64,000 nucleotides of DNA from Manis javanica. Its lineage: Eukaryota > Chordata > Mammalia > Pholidota > Manidae. Below, piece after piece: positions 10,730 to 22,350 of the stretch (positions within the stretch are counted from its first letter, which is position 1; each line of letters begins with the position of its first letter). Location: the NCBI RefSeq assembly GCF_040802235.1, contig NC_133161.1, positions 17,191,001 through 17,255,000 on the forward strand, written 5' to 3'. The position numbers were made by a program, and so were the translations under genes. Below the pieces are notes generated by a model. It had not been told where the DNA came from. It made no database searches and worked only from the letters and a program-made list of their open reading frames with translations.

Positions 10730-11480
10730 AGGTTTGGAGCACGGGCTCAGGTGCCAACTGTCTGTGGCCAAATATTCCTCCACTTAATATGCCATATGAC
10801 CTTGAGCAAGGTTTTTTAACTTCCCTGTGCTTCAATTTGTTTCCAAGTAAGGTGGGGATAACACAGTTCAGAAAGCCCTCAACTTAACGATGTTTGACTT
10901 AAAATTTTCCAAGTTTATGATGGTGTGAAAGTGATACACTTTCAGGAGAAAACATACTTCGGACTTTGGTTTTTGATCTTTCTCCAGGCTAGTGGTATGA
11001 GGCACGATCCTCTCTCATGAAGCTTAGCGGGGCAGAGAGCCCAGCTCCCAGTCAGCTGCCTGATCACAAGGGGCGACAGCAGATACACTTGGAACCGTTC
11101 TGCACCATATCAGACAGAAACCATTCTGTTTCTCATTTTCAGTAGAGTATTTAATAACTTACATGAGATATTCAACCCTTTACTGTAAAATAGGCTTTAT
11201 GTTAGATGATTTTGCCTAGCTATAGGCCAATGTGAGTGTTCTGAGCATGTTTAAGGTGGGCTAGGCTAAGCTGTGATGTTAGGTAGGCGTATTAAATGCA
11301 TTTTTGACTTACGATATTTTCAATTTATGGTGGGTTTATCAGGATCGTAAGTCAAGGAGGATCTGTAGTACCTATGATTTAGGGTTGTGATGAGGATTTG
11401 TGAGGATTAAATGAGTAACACCTAAGTACATGGAAAGTGCCCAGAACACGGTAAGAGCACAATAAATGTTAGCCATCATC
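10730..11480 (+). repeat. MIR SINE split by a Tigger-like DNA transposon
   Basis: 10730-10865 matches the first half of a MIR (TGACCTTGAGCAAG, then the CTCAGTTT-like region and GGGGATAA). The second half (GGATTAAATGAG...GCACAATAAATGTTAGCC) resumes at about 11370-11475. The 500 bp between has inverted ends (CTCAACTTAACGATGTTTGACTT against TACGATATTTTCAATTTATGG and CGTAAGTCAAGGAGG) and looks like a non-autonomous DNA transposon of Tigger type. Confidence 0.6.
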
Positions 11481-12904
11481 ATTTGACCAGCTGATCTCCA
11501 ACTGCTGACAATCATACCATATCCCTCTGATACTTGGGCATCTACTTGACTTGCTCTGGTGATCCCTGTATGACTATAGTGTCACCACTCACCTCATGTC
11601 ATCTTCACAGCCAGTTCTTGGACTGATGGGCATACACTGGATCTATTTAGCTTCTATACCCTGGCACAGTGCCGGTCATAGCAGGCCTATGCTTTTCATT
11701 TCCCTTTTCTATGCATAGAGACAAGTTAGCCAGCTCCTGGCTAGGCAGCTGTCCAACAGGAAACTGAATGCCCCTCCCCTTCCTTTATTAGTGATTCTCT
11801 TAGAAGCCACCCCCATATTGGAAGTAGCACTTTTCATCCACGGAAAAATAACATAGGCTTACAGGAACAATTTCTCATTGCAAATGAATGTACGGGCATT
11901 CTGACTTTATATTAGGTGGGTGAGCTTAGTTAATTTACTGGTACAACCATGAAAGAAAAAAATAGATCCTGCTTTTGGATGCTGACCAAATGGTTTTTCA
12001 GGCTTTAAAGCTTAATAGCAGACCTTGAATTAAGGCAAGTAATGCCACCCAGTTGGCTTTCTTAGGAGCAGCTGGCCACCTTTCTCCCAGAAGCACACTA
12101 TCGTATTTCTTCAGACAACTCTGTCCTCTGTTATGCCCCTTGACTTACTTCTGCATCGCACCAGTCAACACTTCATTGCACTTAATCTATTCATTTCTGT
12201 TTCCTGCTATTAATATCAAAGCCCCTTGAGGGGCTTAGTTATCTTTGTATCTCTAGTGCTTAATGTTGACTGATATTTGTAGGTCCCTAATAAATATTTT
12301 TAAAAATTAGCTGAGTGTTTAGCACGCGAAAGGACCAGTGCCAAGAACCAAGGGTACAGGGAGATGTAAGATTTAGTCATTGCCAATGAGGAAAATATGC
12401 CCTGTTTGAGCAGGCTGGACCCATTTTGAGTTGGAGATTTTTCTGCTGTGCAGATAGAAAACTCCATGGAAATCTCTGTTAAGGATTCACCAAACAGTAC
12501 TGTCAGTATCTACGCTTTTCTAATAGTTTCTGGGCTACATCTGAACTTTCCCTTTGCCTTCTGATTGCCTAGTCTAGTGCCTGATGCTCACAAAGGAGCC
12601 CATCCCTACAGGTGTGTGAAGTAACAGATAAGAATGACAAGTCAGATAAGTGGGTGTGCTGAGGCCACAGGGTAAGTTTTCTTAGATGAAGGGAACTCAA
12701 ACTTGTTTAAATGAACTTATGAAAGGAAAGAACAAAGTCTGACAGATAAGGGACAGCATGTGAGCAAAGGTCAGAGTGGACATACATAGTACCTTCTAGA
12801 GAGATTTAGGTGAAAATGTCCAGCAAGTAGGTGGAAATATAGGCCTGGTGGTCACGAGGGTTGTCAGTTTCCAAGATATACTTTGGGAAAATTGGAACCC
12901 ACAT
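11481..12904. other. Intergenic DNA, no gene seen
   Basis: No coding exon, RNA gene or well-defined repeat was recognised. Short low-complexity and old-repeat-like stretches only. Confidence 0.45.
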
Positions 12905-13075
12905 GGCAAAGGAGGAGGTGTTCAAATTGTTGCCCATGGGACCAGCAACGTCAGCATCATTGTTAGATGATGATAACTTGTTAGAAATGCGAATTCTCAG
13001 GCCCCATCCCAGACATACTGAATCAGAAACCAAGTGGAGCAATCTGTGTTCTAATGAGCACTTCAGCTGATCTTG
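12905..13075 (-). repeat. hAT (MER20/MER5-like) fossil
   Basis: Read on the minus strand it has blocks typical of these elements: CTGATTCAGTATGTCTGGGATGGGG, AATTCGCATTTCTAACAAG and ACGTTGCTGGTCC. Terminal inverted repeats are eroded. Confidence 0.6.
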
Positions 13076-13916
13076 ATACACGTAACATTTGATCAGAAAC
13101 AATTCCTACAGACCTGTTTCTATATCACTCAAGACTGTAACATATTTGAGCTCATACCCTAAATATACACATTATAAAATTAATTTTCACACATCCCTAA
13201 TTCTATGAGTTTGGTGCTAGTACTACAGATTGTATTTTTCCTATTGCTTAGTTTTGTGAATTGACTTTGATGACAACTACCTTGTTGTCTAAACTTACCG
13301 CCCTTCTTGTTAAGATGTAGAAGTAAAAAGTACTAATTATCTTTTAAATTATAGTAACTTAGTTAATTCTGTCAATCTTATGGGCAGGATTTAAGGGACA
13401 GTTCAATGAGCTCTGGACTCACAATTTTATACATTTATGAGAGAAAGCTCAGATTTCAAATAGTGCTACAAAAATATGCAAAATACCTACGAAAAAATAT
13501 CTTTGGATTTAAAAGTAATCACCAATGCTTTGAAAACTGAGTATTCTGCAAATGGTGTATATTAAATGGGTATTTCTCCTCTAAAAGACACTATCTTTAC
13601 AGAAATAACACTGCCCTCCGAGGAGCAAGACGGATGGTGTGGGAACTGGCAATGTCAGGTTGGAGGAACATTTGTTTTTTTGAACATTTTAGATCCCTCT
13701 TTTCCACTTCTTCCATACATGTTTGGTCAGTTGTCCACACCAGAGCAATTTTCAACATTATGTTAGGAAATTACCTGTAATAAAAAGTATCTTAAAAATA
13801 AGAAATTCCTTTTTTTCTTTGAAGAGTTAAACCAAGACTCAATCTGAAATATACACTTTTCTATGCCAACCATCTTTATTAAAACAAATAAAATGACTGA
13901 AATCAATATAGGACAT
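13076..13916. other. AT-rich DNA downstream of CALD1
   Basis: No gene seen apart from a second minus-strand AATAAA (13875-13880) that could end a longer CALD1 3'UTR. Confidence 0.45.
13875..13880 (-). terminator. Possible distal CALD1 poly(A) signal
   Basis: AATAAA on the minus strand, beyond the L1 insertion. If used, the CALD1 3'UTR would run through the antisense L1. Confidence 0.25.
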
Positions 13917-13931
13917 AAAAATAAATGAGGC

Positions 13932-14366
13932 TGGAGCTAGAGGGTATTATGCTCAGTGAAATAAGCCAGGCAGAGAAAAGTATCAAATGATTTCACTCAT
14001 CTGTAGAGTATAAGAACAAAGAAAAAACTGAAGGAACAAAACAGTAGCAGACTCACAGAACCCAAGAATGGACTAGCAGTTACCAAAGGGAAAGGGATTG
14101 GGGAGGGTGGGTGGGAAGGGAGGGATAAGGGGGAAAAAGGGGGCATTACGCTTAGCAGACATGGTGTGGTGGGGGGACACGGGGAGGGCTGTATGACACA
14201 GAGAAGACAAGTAGTGATTCTATCACATCTTGCTATGCTGACGGACAGTGACTGTAGTGGTGTATGTGGTGGGGACTTGATAATGGGGGAGTCTAGTAAC
14301 CATAATGTTGCTTGTGTAATTGTAGACTAATGATACAAAAATAAATAGACAAACAAACAAACAAAT
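13932..14366 (+). mobile_element. Short young L1 3' end with exact target-site duplication
   Basis: A 5'-truncated L1 starts at TGGAGCTAGAGGGTATTATG (end of ORF2), continues through the 3'UTR shared with the other two young L1s, and ends in an A-rich tail expanded to (AAAC/AAAT)n. The 13-bp duplication AAATAAATGAGGC occurs at 13919-13931 and 14367-14379, exactly flanking the element. It lies antisense to CALD1, about 65 bp past the poly(A) signal at 14432. Confidence 0.93.
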
Positions 14367-14404
14367 AAATAAATGAGGCAAAGACATTTGGAGGAATTCC
14401 ATTT

Positions 14405-16699
14405 TTTGTGGATGCATTTTCACAATATATATTTATTGCAGCGATCAATTATCAGTGAAAAAATCAAGTGTTTATAAAACTTTTAGGAATGGCAGATTCA
14501 CAGAACATGCTAGTCACCTTGCAGTTTTACCTCTTACTGATAACAGAGAGAACTGTAACCAAACAAGTAAATAAGGAATTTATTTTTCAAAAGATTAAAT
14601 CCAAACTGAACAACATTCTAACCTAAAACTTATTCCATCTCAGTACTGGAATAAAAGTCAGGATTGATATACTCTCTTCTCAACTTCAGACTTTCTAGAA
14701 AAACCAGATAATAGTGATCAGAAGAAGCTCTTATTCAAAAGTACAACAAAGCAAAGTTGCCTTGCCAAAGGCTTTAATTCAAACTTTGATCCATTTCACT
14801 GCAATTATGGGAGTCAATGCTACATCAGGCACTGAATGTGAATTCTAGTTCATCTTATCATAGACACATGTCTACTCTGTCATGGGTGAATGACCTGTGC
14901 AATTTTGGCGGCTTTCCTTCCTTTGGTCCAGGTGTGCACAAGCTAGTGTATTCAACAAGTCTTTACTGATGTATGAGAAAAACAGACTTTGGAAGGCAGT
15001 GGTCACTCCTCAGGCCAGCCTGCCCTGGCCAGCTCTCCAGGGGAATACTGTCTGTTAGAAAAGAGTCACGTGGGAGGCTCCCTCAGTGTGATAGGAATTG
15101 AGACTAAGACAGTTTGGGTTATATCAAATGAGGTATAAGTTTACAGAACTATACTGCATGTATATCTCTATGCTAGAACATATTGCCAAGACACTGGAGT
15201 ATTCTTTTACCATCTATTGTGAAGAACAGGTGAACACTTATAAGCTAAAATAATATCTGATATCTGGATGGTGTGTGTAAAAATGACCAATTGATAGACT
15301 CTTAGAGAAAAAGGTAAAACTAATAAAAGTTACATATATTTTTTGCATGTTCAATACCTTATCAACTTATGACAAGTACCAAGGACTGATAAAGGTAGAA
15401 AAATTTGCTTAAAAGATGCCTCAGTATATCAAAGATGGAATAATACTGTCATAACTCCTAAAATTTGGCTTTTCCTCACTTTTTTTCTCTGCTTCCAGAC
15501 ATTAGCCAAAGTTGGTCTTATGTATACCCATATGTGGAATTCTAATAGGTACAATTTTGTCACCAAAATTCTTGTCTTTAAATTCTAAAGAAAGAAGAGA
15601 CCTCAGATACCACCTAAGCCAACCTACTGAGCACTTAATTCTTAAAGAATAAAGTTTTGAGCAAGCTTTGAGTTTGACCCAGATGACAGATTTACTACAG
15701 TTCATACTGGACTTCAAGATTGTTTTCAGTTATAAACTAAATACTATGTTTTATAGAAAATGTCAACTCATTTTTGACATGTCTCTCTTTTCTTCTTACA
15801 CGCTATTGGGCACTGAAACATAGCAATACCTATTCTGCCATGTCTCTATTGGCAAATATGAAAATATTAATATAATATTGTGATTTTTAGTTTTTAAAAA
15901 GCTGTGGTATTGGCTAGTTACAAGGACATACTGCTAAATATAATAGCTAGCACATAAAAAAGCTTTCTACCATTAGTGTGTTTGTATATGTGTATGCACA
16001 TACATACACGATCAGGTCATCTAAAACGTGTTTCACTAACACTACCAAAGAAATCCACAAAGCAACCAACCTAAAGAAATCAGTACCACTGTCAGCTAAC
16101 ATCACAATCCAATGTAGATATTCATCAGCATGAAAAAAGTAAGACCTTAACAGTATATCTTTTTTTTTAAAGACAATCATTATTGCAGTTATCTCCAATC
16201 TGAAATGGGTTACTTTCAGAAAGCATTACAATTGCCTACTAAAATAATTTCTTCCATGCTTTAGTCTAAAGTGCAGAAACAACAAGACTTCTGTATTTAA
16301 AATTAAAAAAAAAACCCCACTATGGTTCATTTTTCTGGATACTGCACACATTCCTCAGGCAATTTTCAACTTCAATCACCTTTGGTTGACTTCTGACGTG
16401 GTTGGTGTCACTGTTCAGTCAGAGTTACGATGATCAGTAGGGAAAGTCTCTATTTCACAGCATGGGTTTCTTTAGAAACAGGCTCCTGTGCAAAGGCAGT
16501 ACTTTTACCATGAACATCTCTATTCTGTGATTATTAAATATAGTGATAATATACATGGTTTACTGGGATAATGAGAAATAAAATAAAAGGAAATGAACCC
16601 AATTTAGTAAATCAACATAAATATAAAACAGAGCAAATTAGCCCAATTCAGCTGGTCCAGCATCTTGAGCGGCTACTTTGGGTTCGTTCTTGAACTGTC
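14405..16699 (-). other. CALD1: CALD1 3'UTR
   Basis: Starts after the TGA at 16700-16702. Several blocks match the human CALD1 3'UTR as I remember it: GACAGTTC after the stop; ACTAAATTGGGTTCAT; a segment ending GGTAAAAGTACTGCC; CAGGAGCCTGTTTCTAAAG; and the GCATGGAAGAAATTATTTTAG to CCCATTTCAGATT blocks (about 16205-16265). The 3' limit is set by the AATAAA at 14432-14437 with cleavage near 14405-14415, but could be further left. Confidence 0.7.
14432..14437 (-). terminator. CALD1: Probable CALD1 poly(A) signal
   Basis: Minus-strand GCAATAAATATAT. Before the L1 inserted, the next downstream bases were U-rich (CATTTATTTTTATG), as expected for a cleavage site. Another minus-strand AATAAA-like hexamer occurs near 14580. 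Confidence 0.5.
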
Positions 16700-16705
16700 T
16701 CAAAC
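16700..16705 (-). CDS. CALD1: CALD1 terminal exon, coding part (Val-stop)
   Basis: The exon opens right after a CTTAGCAG acceptor with GTT TGA, giving the last residue (Val) and the stop. This matches the PTKV ending of caldesmon. The remainder of the exon is 3'UTR. Confidence 0.9.
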   Translation of the reverse strand, partial: V

Positions 16706-19203
16706 CTGCTAAGAGAAGAGAGCTTTAAATGCACAGGCCACGGGATGTCAGCTAGATGTTTTGTGTTGGAATAAAACAAAACAAAGACTTATAATATGGC
16801 AGGAATAAATATCTGGGAGATGGAGGACTGCTGTTGGCATTCTACCCAAATAATGCTCCTCTGCTTTTAGTCTATCCTTTCTTCTGCTGACTTGTTTTTC
16901 CCTTTCCTGTCTCTTGCTTCTTTATATTTCTCTTTCCCTATCTTGATCTTTCGCCTTGCTCATGGCATTCAGAATCAGGGAGGATTTGTTCATCAGTTAG
17001 TTAGTTAATCAATTAGATGCCCTCTGAGGGCCAGGAATCAGTGGTGTGCCTTCCGGAACAGGTGCACCTGACTGGTTGGGTCAGCCTCAGCCATGTCAAG
17101 GCACGGTGGGGACGGGGAATGTGCTTCTCTTCAGTTTTCTCCTATTTTTATTTGTTCTCTGCTATTCTTATAGGACCCCTACTCTTGAAACTTGTCCAGC
17201 CCAGAGCCTTATTTTTACACCATTTCTTTTCGTCAACTAGCTGCTAGAAGTCTTGCTAAGGTATTCACAGCTATAAAAGCTCTGTGAATCTTCATTTTCA
17301 AATGCATATTTTTATTTCAAAGGGATGACTGCACAGTGAGTCTGACATTTCGGAGCAAAGGAGCTATACACTCTGCTCCCTCACCAACTCAGCTCTGGGC
17401 CTGGACATGTTAAATCACTGCAGAAAGAGTTTCATGGCATAGAACACCGAGGAGGGGGCAATGTGTGCGAAGACCCACTCTGTCACCTCCCCTCTGTTCC
17501 ACCACGTTGCACAATTCCACGGGAGCACCATTCATGGTGTATTATATGTGAGTGGTGTTCTGAGCCCCACCATTCCAGATCATATCTTTACTTTACTTCC
17601 CCAAACCCTGGGTCAGAGGAATGTTATTCAGAGGGGCTCCATTAAACCATAATGATGAGTGACGGATGGCTGACCTCCCTACTCAGAAAGGAGACTAAAC
17701 AAACATTTAGGCTGTCATTCTTGAAGGGTCAGAGACCTATGCTAGAGGGGTCACTGTAACGGCTTAGGCCAACAAAAGTTCATTATTTAAAAAAACGCTA
17801 AGAAACAACTCCCCTATGGCATTCCATGAGGAGAAAAATCTTATAAGGAGCTTTAAAACTTTACATTTTCTGCTGAATATGCAATCCTCAAGAGAAAGCA
17901 GCATGAATGTCATCTCAGATCAGACTGCCTGAGTTTCAATCCAGACTTTGTGACTTATTTGCTATATGACTTTGGGGAAATTACTTAATATCTCTGCCTC
18001 ATTTTCCCCAGCCCTAAATGGGGTGATACCACTTCACATGGTGCTTGGAGAGTTAAATAAGATAATGCAGCTGAAGAAGGCAGAATAGTGCCTTTTATGT
18101 GTGGACGCTCACTAAGTGTTAGTGGTTTCTAGTGGTGTTAATTAGTACTTTTAATATATTTAGCAATGACTTGGAAAACATGTAAAAGTAGAGAGGCTGG
18201 CTAGTGGATTTTAATGGAATGTAAGGTCAATCAATAACTAATAAAGAAGCTGTAGTAGCACAAAGGCAGCTGCACTGGACTTACGAGCACATGGGAAGTA
18301 GTGAAGGGGAAGTAGTTCTTTCCCTTCAGAGAAGTGCATTGATTCACTAGTTGCCTTTGAGATGCTCTTCAGTCCTGAGTTTGCCTAAGAAGTGCTTCTG
18401 CCTTAGAGTCCTAAATGGACCCACTGGCAGATTGTTCTGATCTTATTTATTGTTGTCCTCTGATTTCTGCTTTTCAATTTCCCTTCTGTTAAAGGAAAAC
18501 ATCAGACTTATTACTTGTAACGGGGAAGGGCTACAAATAGAGTTGTATTAGCTCCTTGTACAAGGGCTCCTGTTTATAGTCTTAGCATCATTTAGATGCT
18601 GTCTAGAGCCACATTTATGAAGAATGAGTCTACCCTTTGAGCACAGGACCAAAAAAAGAAAGACAAATCCAAGCATTCTTAACCATTAGTTCTCATGGGG
18701 AATAAATTTTGCCCTACTTGTGGATATTTTTTTAATTTTTTGCCATTGCAACCTTGAGTCCTAGGTTACTAGCAGTGTAATCCCTTAGAATGGTTCTAGA
18801 AAGTTGCTGTATATGGAACCACACAAGGAGATAGATGTTTTTTTCCTCAGTTGATCTTCAAAGAGCTGTAGCTCCAAGCCTGACCTTGTAATGAAGTGTA
18901 GACCACAGTATACCACAAGGCCTTCTGCTGTCAATATTCCTACCACTGTGGTGTTTCCAGAATGTCTTACTAAGAACGATTCCCTGGGTCTGGACTGTTT
19001 ACATTGCATGAATGACAAACCTACAGTGTCAAAGGCTCTGTGAATTTTGCCCTCCACTGTACCACATACATGTCGTGAGAAACTGATGTCACCCAGGCAA
19101 GGTTCTGTGAATCAGTACTATTTCTCATTTGATCCAGGGACATCATACTGCAGGATATATGAGGAAAATAACCTTGGAAAAACAAATCCACCCAGTAGAT
19201 TAC
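16706..19203. other. CALD1 last intron
   Basis: Contains a MIR (17905-18130). Otherwise unique sequence with no exon seen. Confidence 0.6.
17905..18130 (+). repeat. MIR SINE
   Basis: Core MIR blocks are clear: GACTGCCTGAGTTTCAATCC, TGACTTTGGGGAAATTAC, CTCTGCCTCATTTTC and GAGAGTTAAATAAGATAATG, in that order. Confidence 0.85.
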
Positions 19204-19284
19204 CTTAGTGGGGGAAGTGACCTTATCCACGGATTGCTTTTCCCAGAGGTTCCGCTTTCCAGATACATCTCCTGGCCTCAAATC
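19204..19284 (-). CDS. CALD1: CALD1 penultimate exon, C-terminal calmodulin/actin-binding segment
   Basis: 81 bp, 27 codons in phase 0. It begins DLRPGDVSGKRNLWEKQ and ends TSPTK before a GTAATC donor; the acceptor is CTTCATTAG. NLWEKQSVDKV corresponds to the second Trp-containing calmodulin-binding site of caldesmon, and the SP of TSPTK is a proline-directed kinase site (ERK/CDK in studied species). These residues help caldesmon block actomyosin ATPase until calcium-calmodulin or phosphorylation releases it. Human has SSK where this has SGK. Confidence 0.96.
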
Positions 19285-19699
19285 CTAATGAAGAGAAAGC
19301 AGAAAAAACTGATAGGTGGCCATTTATATTTTATGGTCAGGTCTAAATAAATCACCATATCTGTTTTTTGTTATAATCAGTTTCTTGTTTAATATACTTT
19401 ATCCTAGTGATCGGAAATGGATGAGATCAAAGGATCATTAGCAGCTGTTTTTATGTAGACCTTGACCTGTGTTATGATATGGGAATGGGCTGGAACTCTC
19501 CAGCATTCTAGCCCTGGCCTTTCCAAGGGACTTACTGTTTATTGGAATAAGTGAAATTGGAAATTTAAGCATATTTAAAATAATGTAGCCTATTTTTAAT
19601 TTTCCAAGCTCTTAGTAGTGAATAGAGCATAGATTAGCTTTAAATAATTTTTTGGGGTCCAACATGCATTTTACCCCATGCAGATTAGCTTTCTTTCAG

Positions 19700-20139
19700 T
19701 GCCCTGCCTGTAGCCCTGAGCCCTTTAGACAGTGCATACCAGCCTGACTTCCAACTGCCAGCACTGCATTTCCTGGCCCGAGGACTTTCTCAGGCTACAG
19801 ATGCCTACTTTGCCAACCCAGGAGGAAGGCTGGAAGTTGAGTCAGCATCCCCAGGACCGGTCCTCAATCACTCTGGGATGAGATCTGGTGCAAGAATATT
19901 TCTCAGGCTCACTCACACCCCAGGTAGAATAACTCTGAGGCATGTGTTCTGTGGAAATTCCAGGATTTCTCTAGGGGGATAAACTTTTAATAGCCCATGT
20001 GGTGACTTGCTTGGTAACATTATTGGCTGGCTTCTTTACCCTGCCTCACTTCCTAAGTTATTTTTTCACTCCCTAAGTAAACTATTTGCACTTGAGTCAG
20101 TATCTTAGGGTCTGCTTTGGGGCAGCCCAAACTAAGACA
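19700..20139 (+). repeat. Ancient LTR-like repeat, related to 48010-48253
   Basis: It shares with 48010-48253 the blocks GGTGACTTGCTTGG, CTGCCTCACTTCCT and a terminal CCCAAACTAAGACA. An old mammalian repeat, probably LTR-derived. I cannot name the family with confidence. Confidence 0.5.
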
Positions 20140-21803
20140 CTTTTCTAATTGTACTCTCCTCAGACTAAAATCATTTTGTTTCCTAAAAAGCAAGTGGGTA
20201 ATTCAGAAGTGTGTCATTAGAACCTAGCCTCACAAAACTAAACATTTACCACAAATTGTACCCATAAGAGAAACTGACAGTTGATGACATATGTGAGAAC
20301 ATGTGGAAATCTTGGGAAGAAAACACTAAAATATAATCGATAACAGTTATATAGCTTTGATTATTTACTACCTCATAATTAATTTGGTTTAGATAAGGAT
20401 CCAAATTTCTGTTTCCACTTACTTTTCTTCTAGCATTTGCTTATATTAGTACTTGGCAAAAGGTAGTCTGCCGAAAAAAAAATGTGTTTTACTGAAATAG
20501 TAATGTTTATTTTGGCAAAACCTTTCTCATTAGGAAGACAAACCTAATAGCAGTTGTACTTTTCCATATGGACATATTTTTGATAGACAGCATTGAGATT
20601 GTAACACTGAAAATGCACTAGTTAAATGGTACTGTGTGAAGCATTACTGAATTTCTGGATTTCCATTGTGGCATGGATGCCTGATATTCTCTTATAGCTA
20701 CACCTATTTAACTTGGAACCAGTAAGTAACAAATCAGATTGTTTTTGAAGAATTCTACTACATTTGCCAATGCAGGTAGAAGCTGCCAAGTTGTCTGGAA
20801 GAGTGCTTTAAAATTTTGGAAACTATAATTAGGAACATGCTAATGGAAGCTCTGGAAAGTGGCTATTATTGCTTTATTATTTGATTCACATAAGAAATAT
20901 TTTTCTTCCACATGAATGTTCTTCTACTGAAGAAAGGGGGATTGTATTTCCCTTAAATCCCACCTATGAATCTTCTTGAGATCCCTTAAAGAGTTTAAAG
21001 AGTCCATTTCAAGAAAATATTAACATCCAAGTCATATGCTGGCATTTTTAAAATCAAAAGGGGAAATATAAATGAAATTACCTGACCAGACTATATTTTA
21101 GAGAAAAACCCACTCCGGAAGAAGAGGGAGAAATCAAGGCAGGAGAAGCAAGGTTTCCAATCAACCAGAGATCAAAGAATGAAGGAGAGAACTCGTCTGA
21201 GAAAGAGGTTGTTTTTTTTTAAACAAAAAGAAAGACCAATTAGCATTTTAATCGCTGCACATGACATGTAGTTTTGACACAAAGAACAGACAAACCAGAT
21301 AAAGCAGACAAACTCAGAATTGAATTCCAGCTACAAAGTTACACTGAAATCCTATAAATCCTACCCTCAAATAGCAATAGATGTTCCAGTAAAGAATCAA
21401 TTTTAAAAAATCTACTTTAAAAGTAAGTTAATTTTTAGGGACCCCAGATAATACTCATTTGACAAACTATTCTGATCATTTTCAATTCTTGCATATATGA
21501 AAATTACTACATAGCTAGTGGTAGAGGATGGTTTTTCTCTTCAATGAGTTTCACAACTAAACACTAATCCCATAGATTATTCTTTTCCTTCTTCTTGAGT
21601 TTCACTGAGTGAAGACCATTTTGGTGGAAGAATTTCCCTCAGATTTTTCTTTAATGGCCACTTGCCACACACATACCTGCAAACACAAATTCAGGCTTTT
21701 CCCTCCACCCACAGATGCCAGGGAATAGAAGCAAGAGGCCAAGAATAAGTCACTCCTGGTCCCAAATCAGAAGGTACCTGTGGATCTCCCATTTTGTGTT
21801 TTT

Positions 21804-22350
21804 TTTTTTTTGAGAGGGCATCTCTCATATTTATTGATCAAATGGTTGTTAACAACAATAAAATTCTGTATAGGGGAGTCAATGCTCAATGCACAATCAT
21901 TAACCCACCCCAAGCCTAATTCTCGTCAGTCTCCAATCTTCTGAAGCATAATGAACAAGTTCTTACATGGTGAACAAATTCTTACATAGTGAATAAGTTC
22001 TTACATGGTGAACAGTACAACGGCAGTCATCACAGAAACTTTCGGTTTTGATCACGCATTATGAACTATAAACAATCAGGTCAAATATGAATATTCATTT
22101 GATTTTTATACTTGATTTATATGTGGATCCCACATTTCTCCCTTTATTATTATTATTATTTTTATTTTTAATAAAATGCTGAAGTGGTAGGTAGATGCAA
22201 GATAAAGGTAGAAAACATAGTTTAGTGTTATAAGAGAGCAAATGTAGATGATCAGGTGTGTGCCTGTAGACTATGTGTTAATCCAAGCTAGACAAGGGCA
22301 TTAAAACATCCACAGATGCACAAGATTTCTCTCAAAACAGTGGGGGTGAG
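21804..22350 (-). mobile_element. ERV-tail retroposon (LTR with poly(A)), L1-mobilised
   Basis: Reverse-oriented second copy of the sequence at about 2640-3172. It contains the pre-LTR segment, purine tract, LTR with three ATGTAAGAA-type repeats, AATAAA and a poly(A) tail (T-run at 21799-21811). It is flanked by a 15-bp duplication with one mismatch: CCATTTTGTGTTTTT (21789-21803) and CCATTTTCTGTTTTT (22351-22365). Read on the minus strand, the site is ATTT/AAAAA, the L1 endonuclease preference. This is retroposition of an RNA 3' end, not retroviral integration. Confidence 0.85.
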
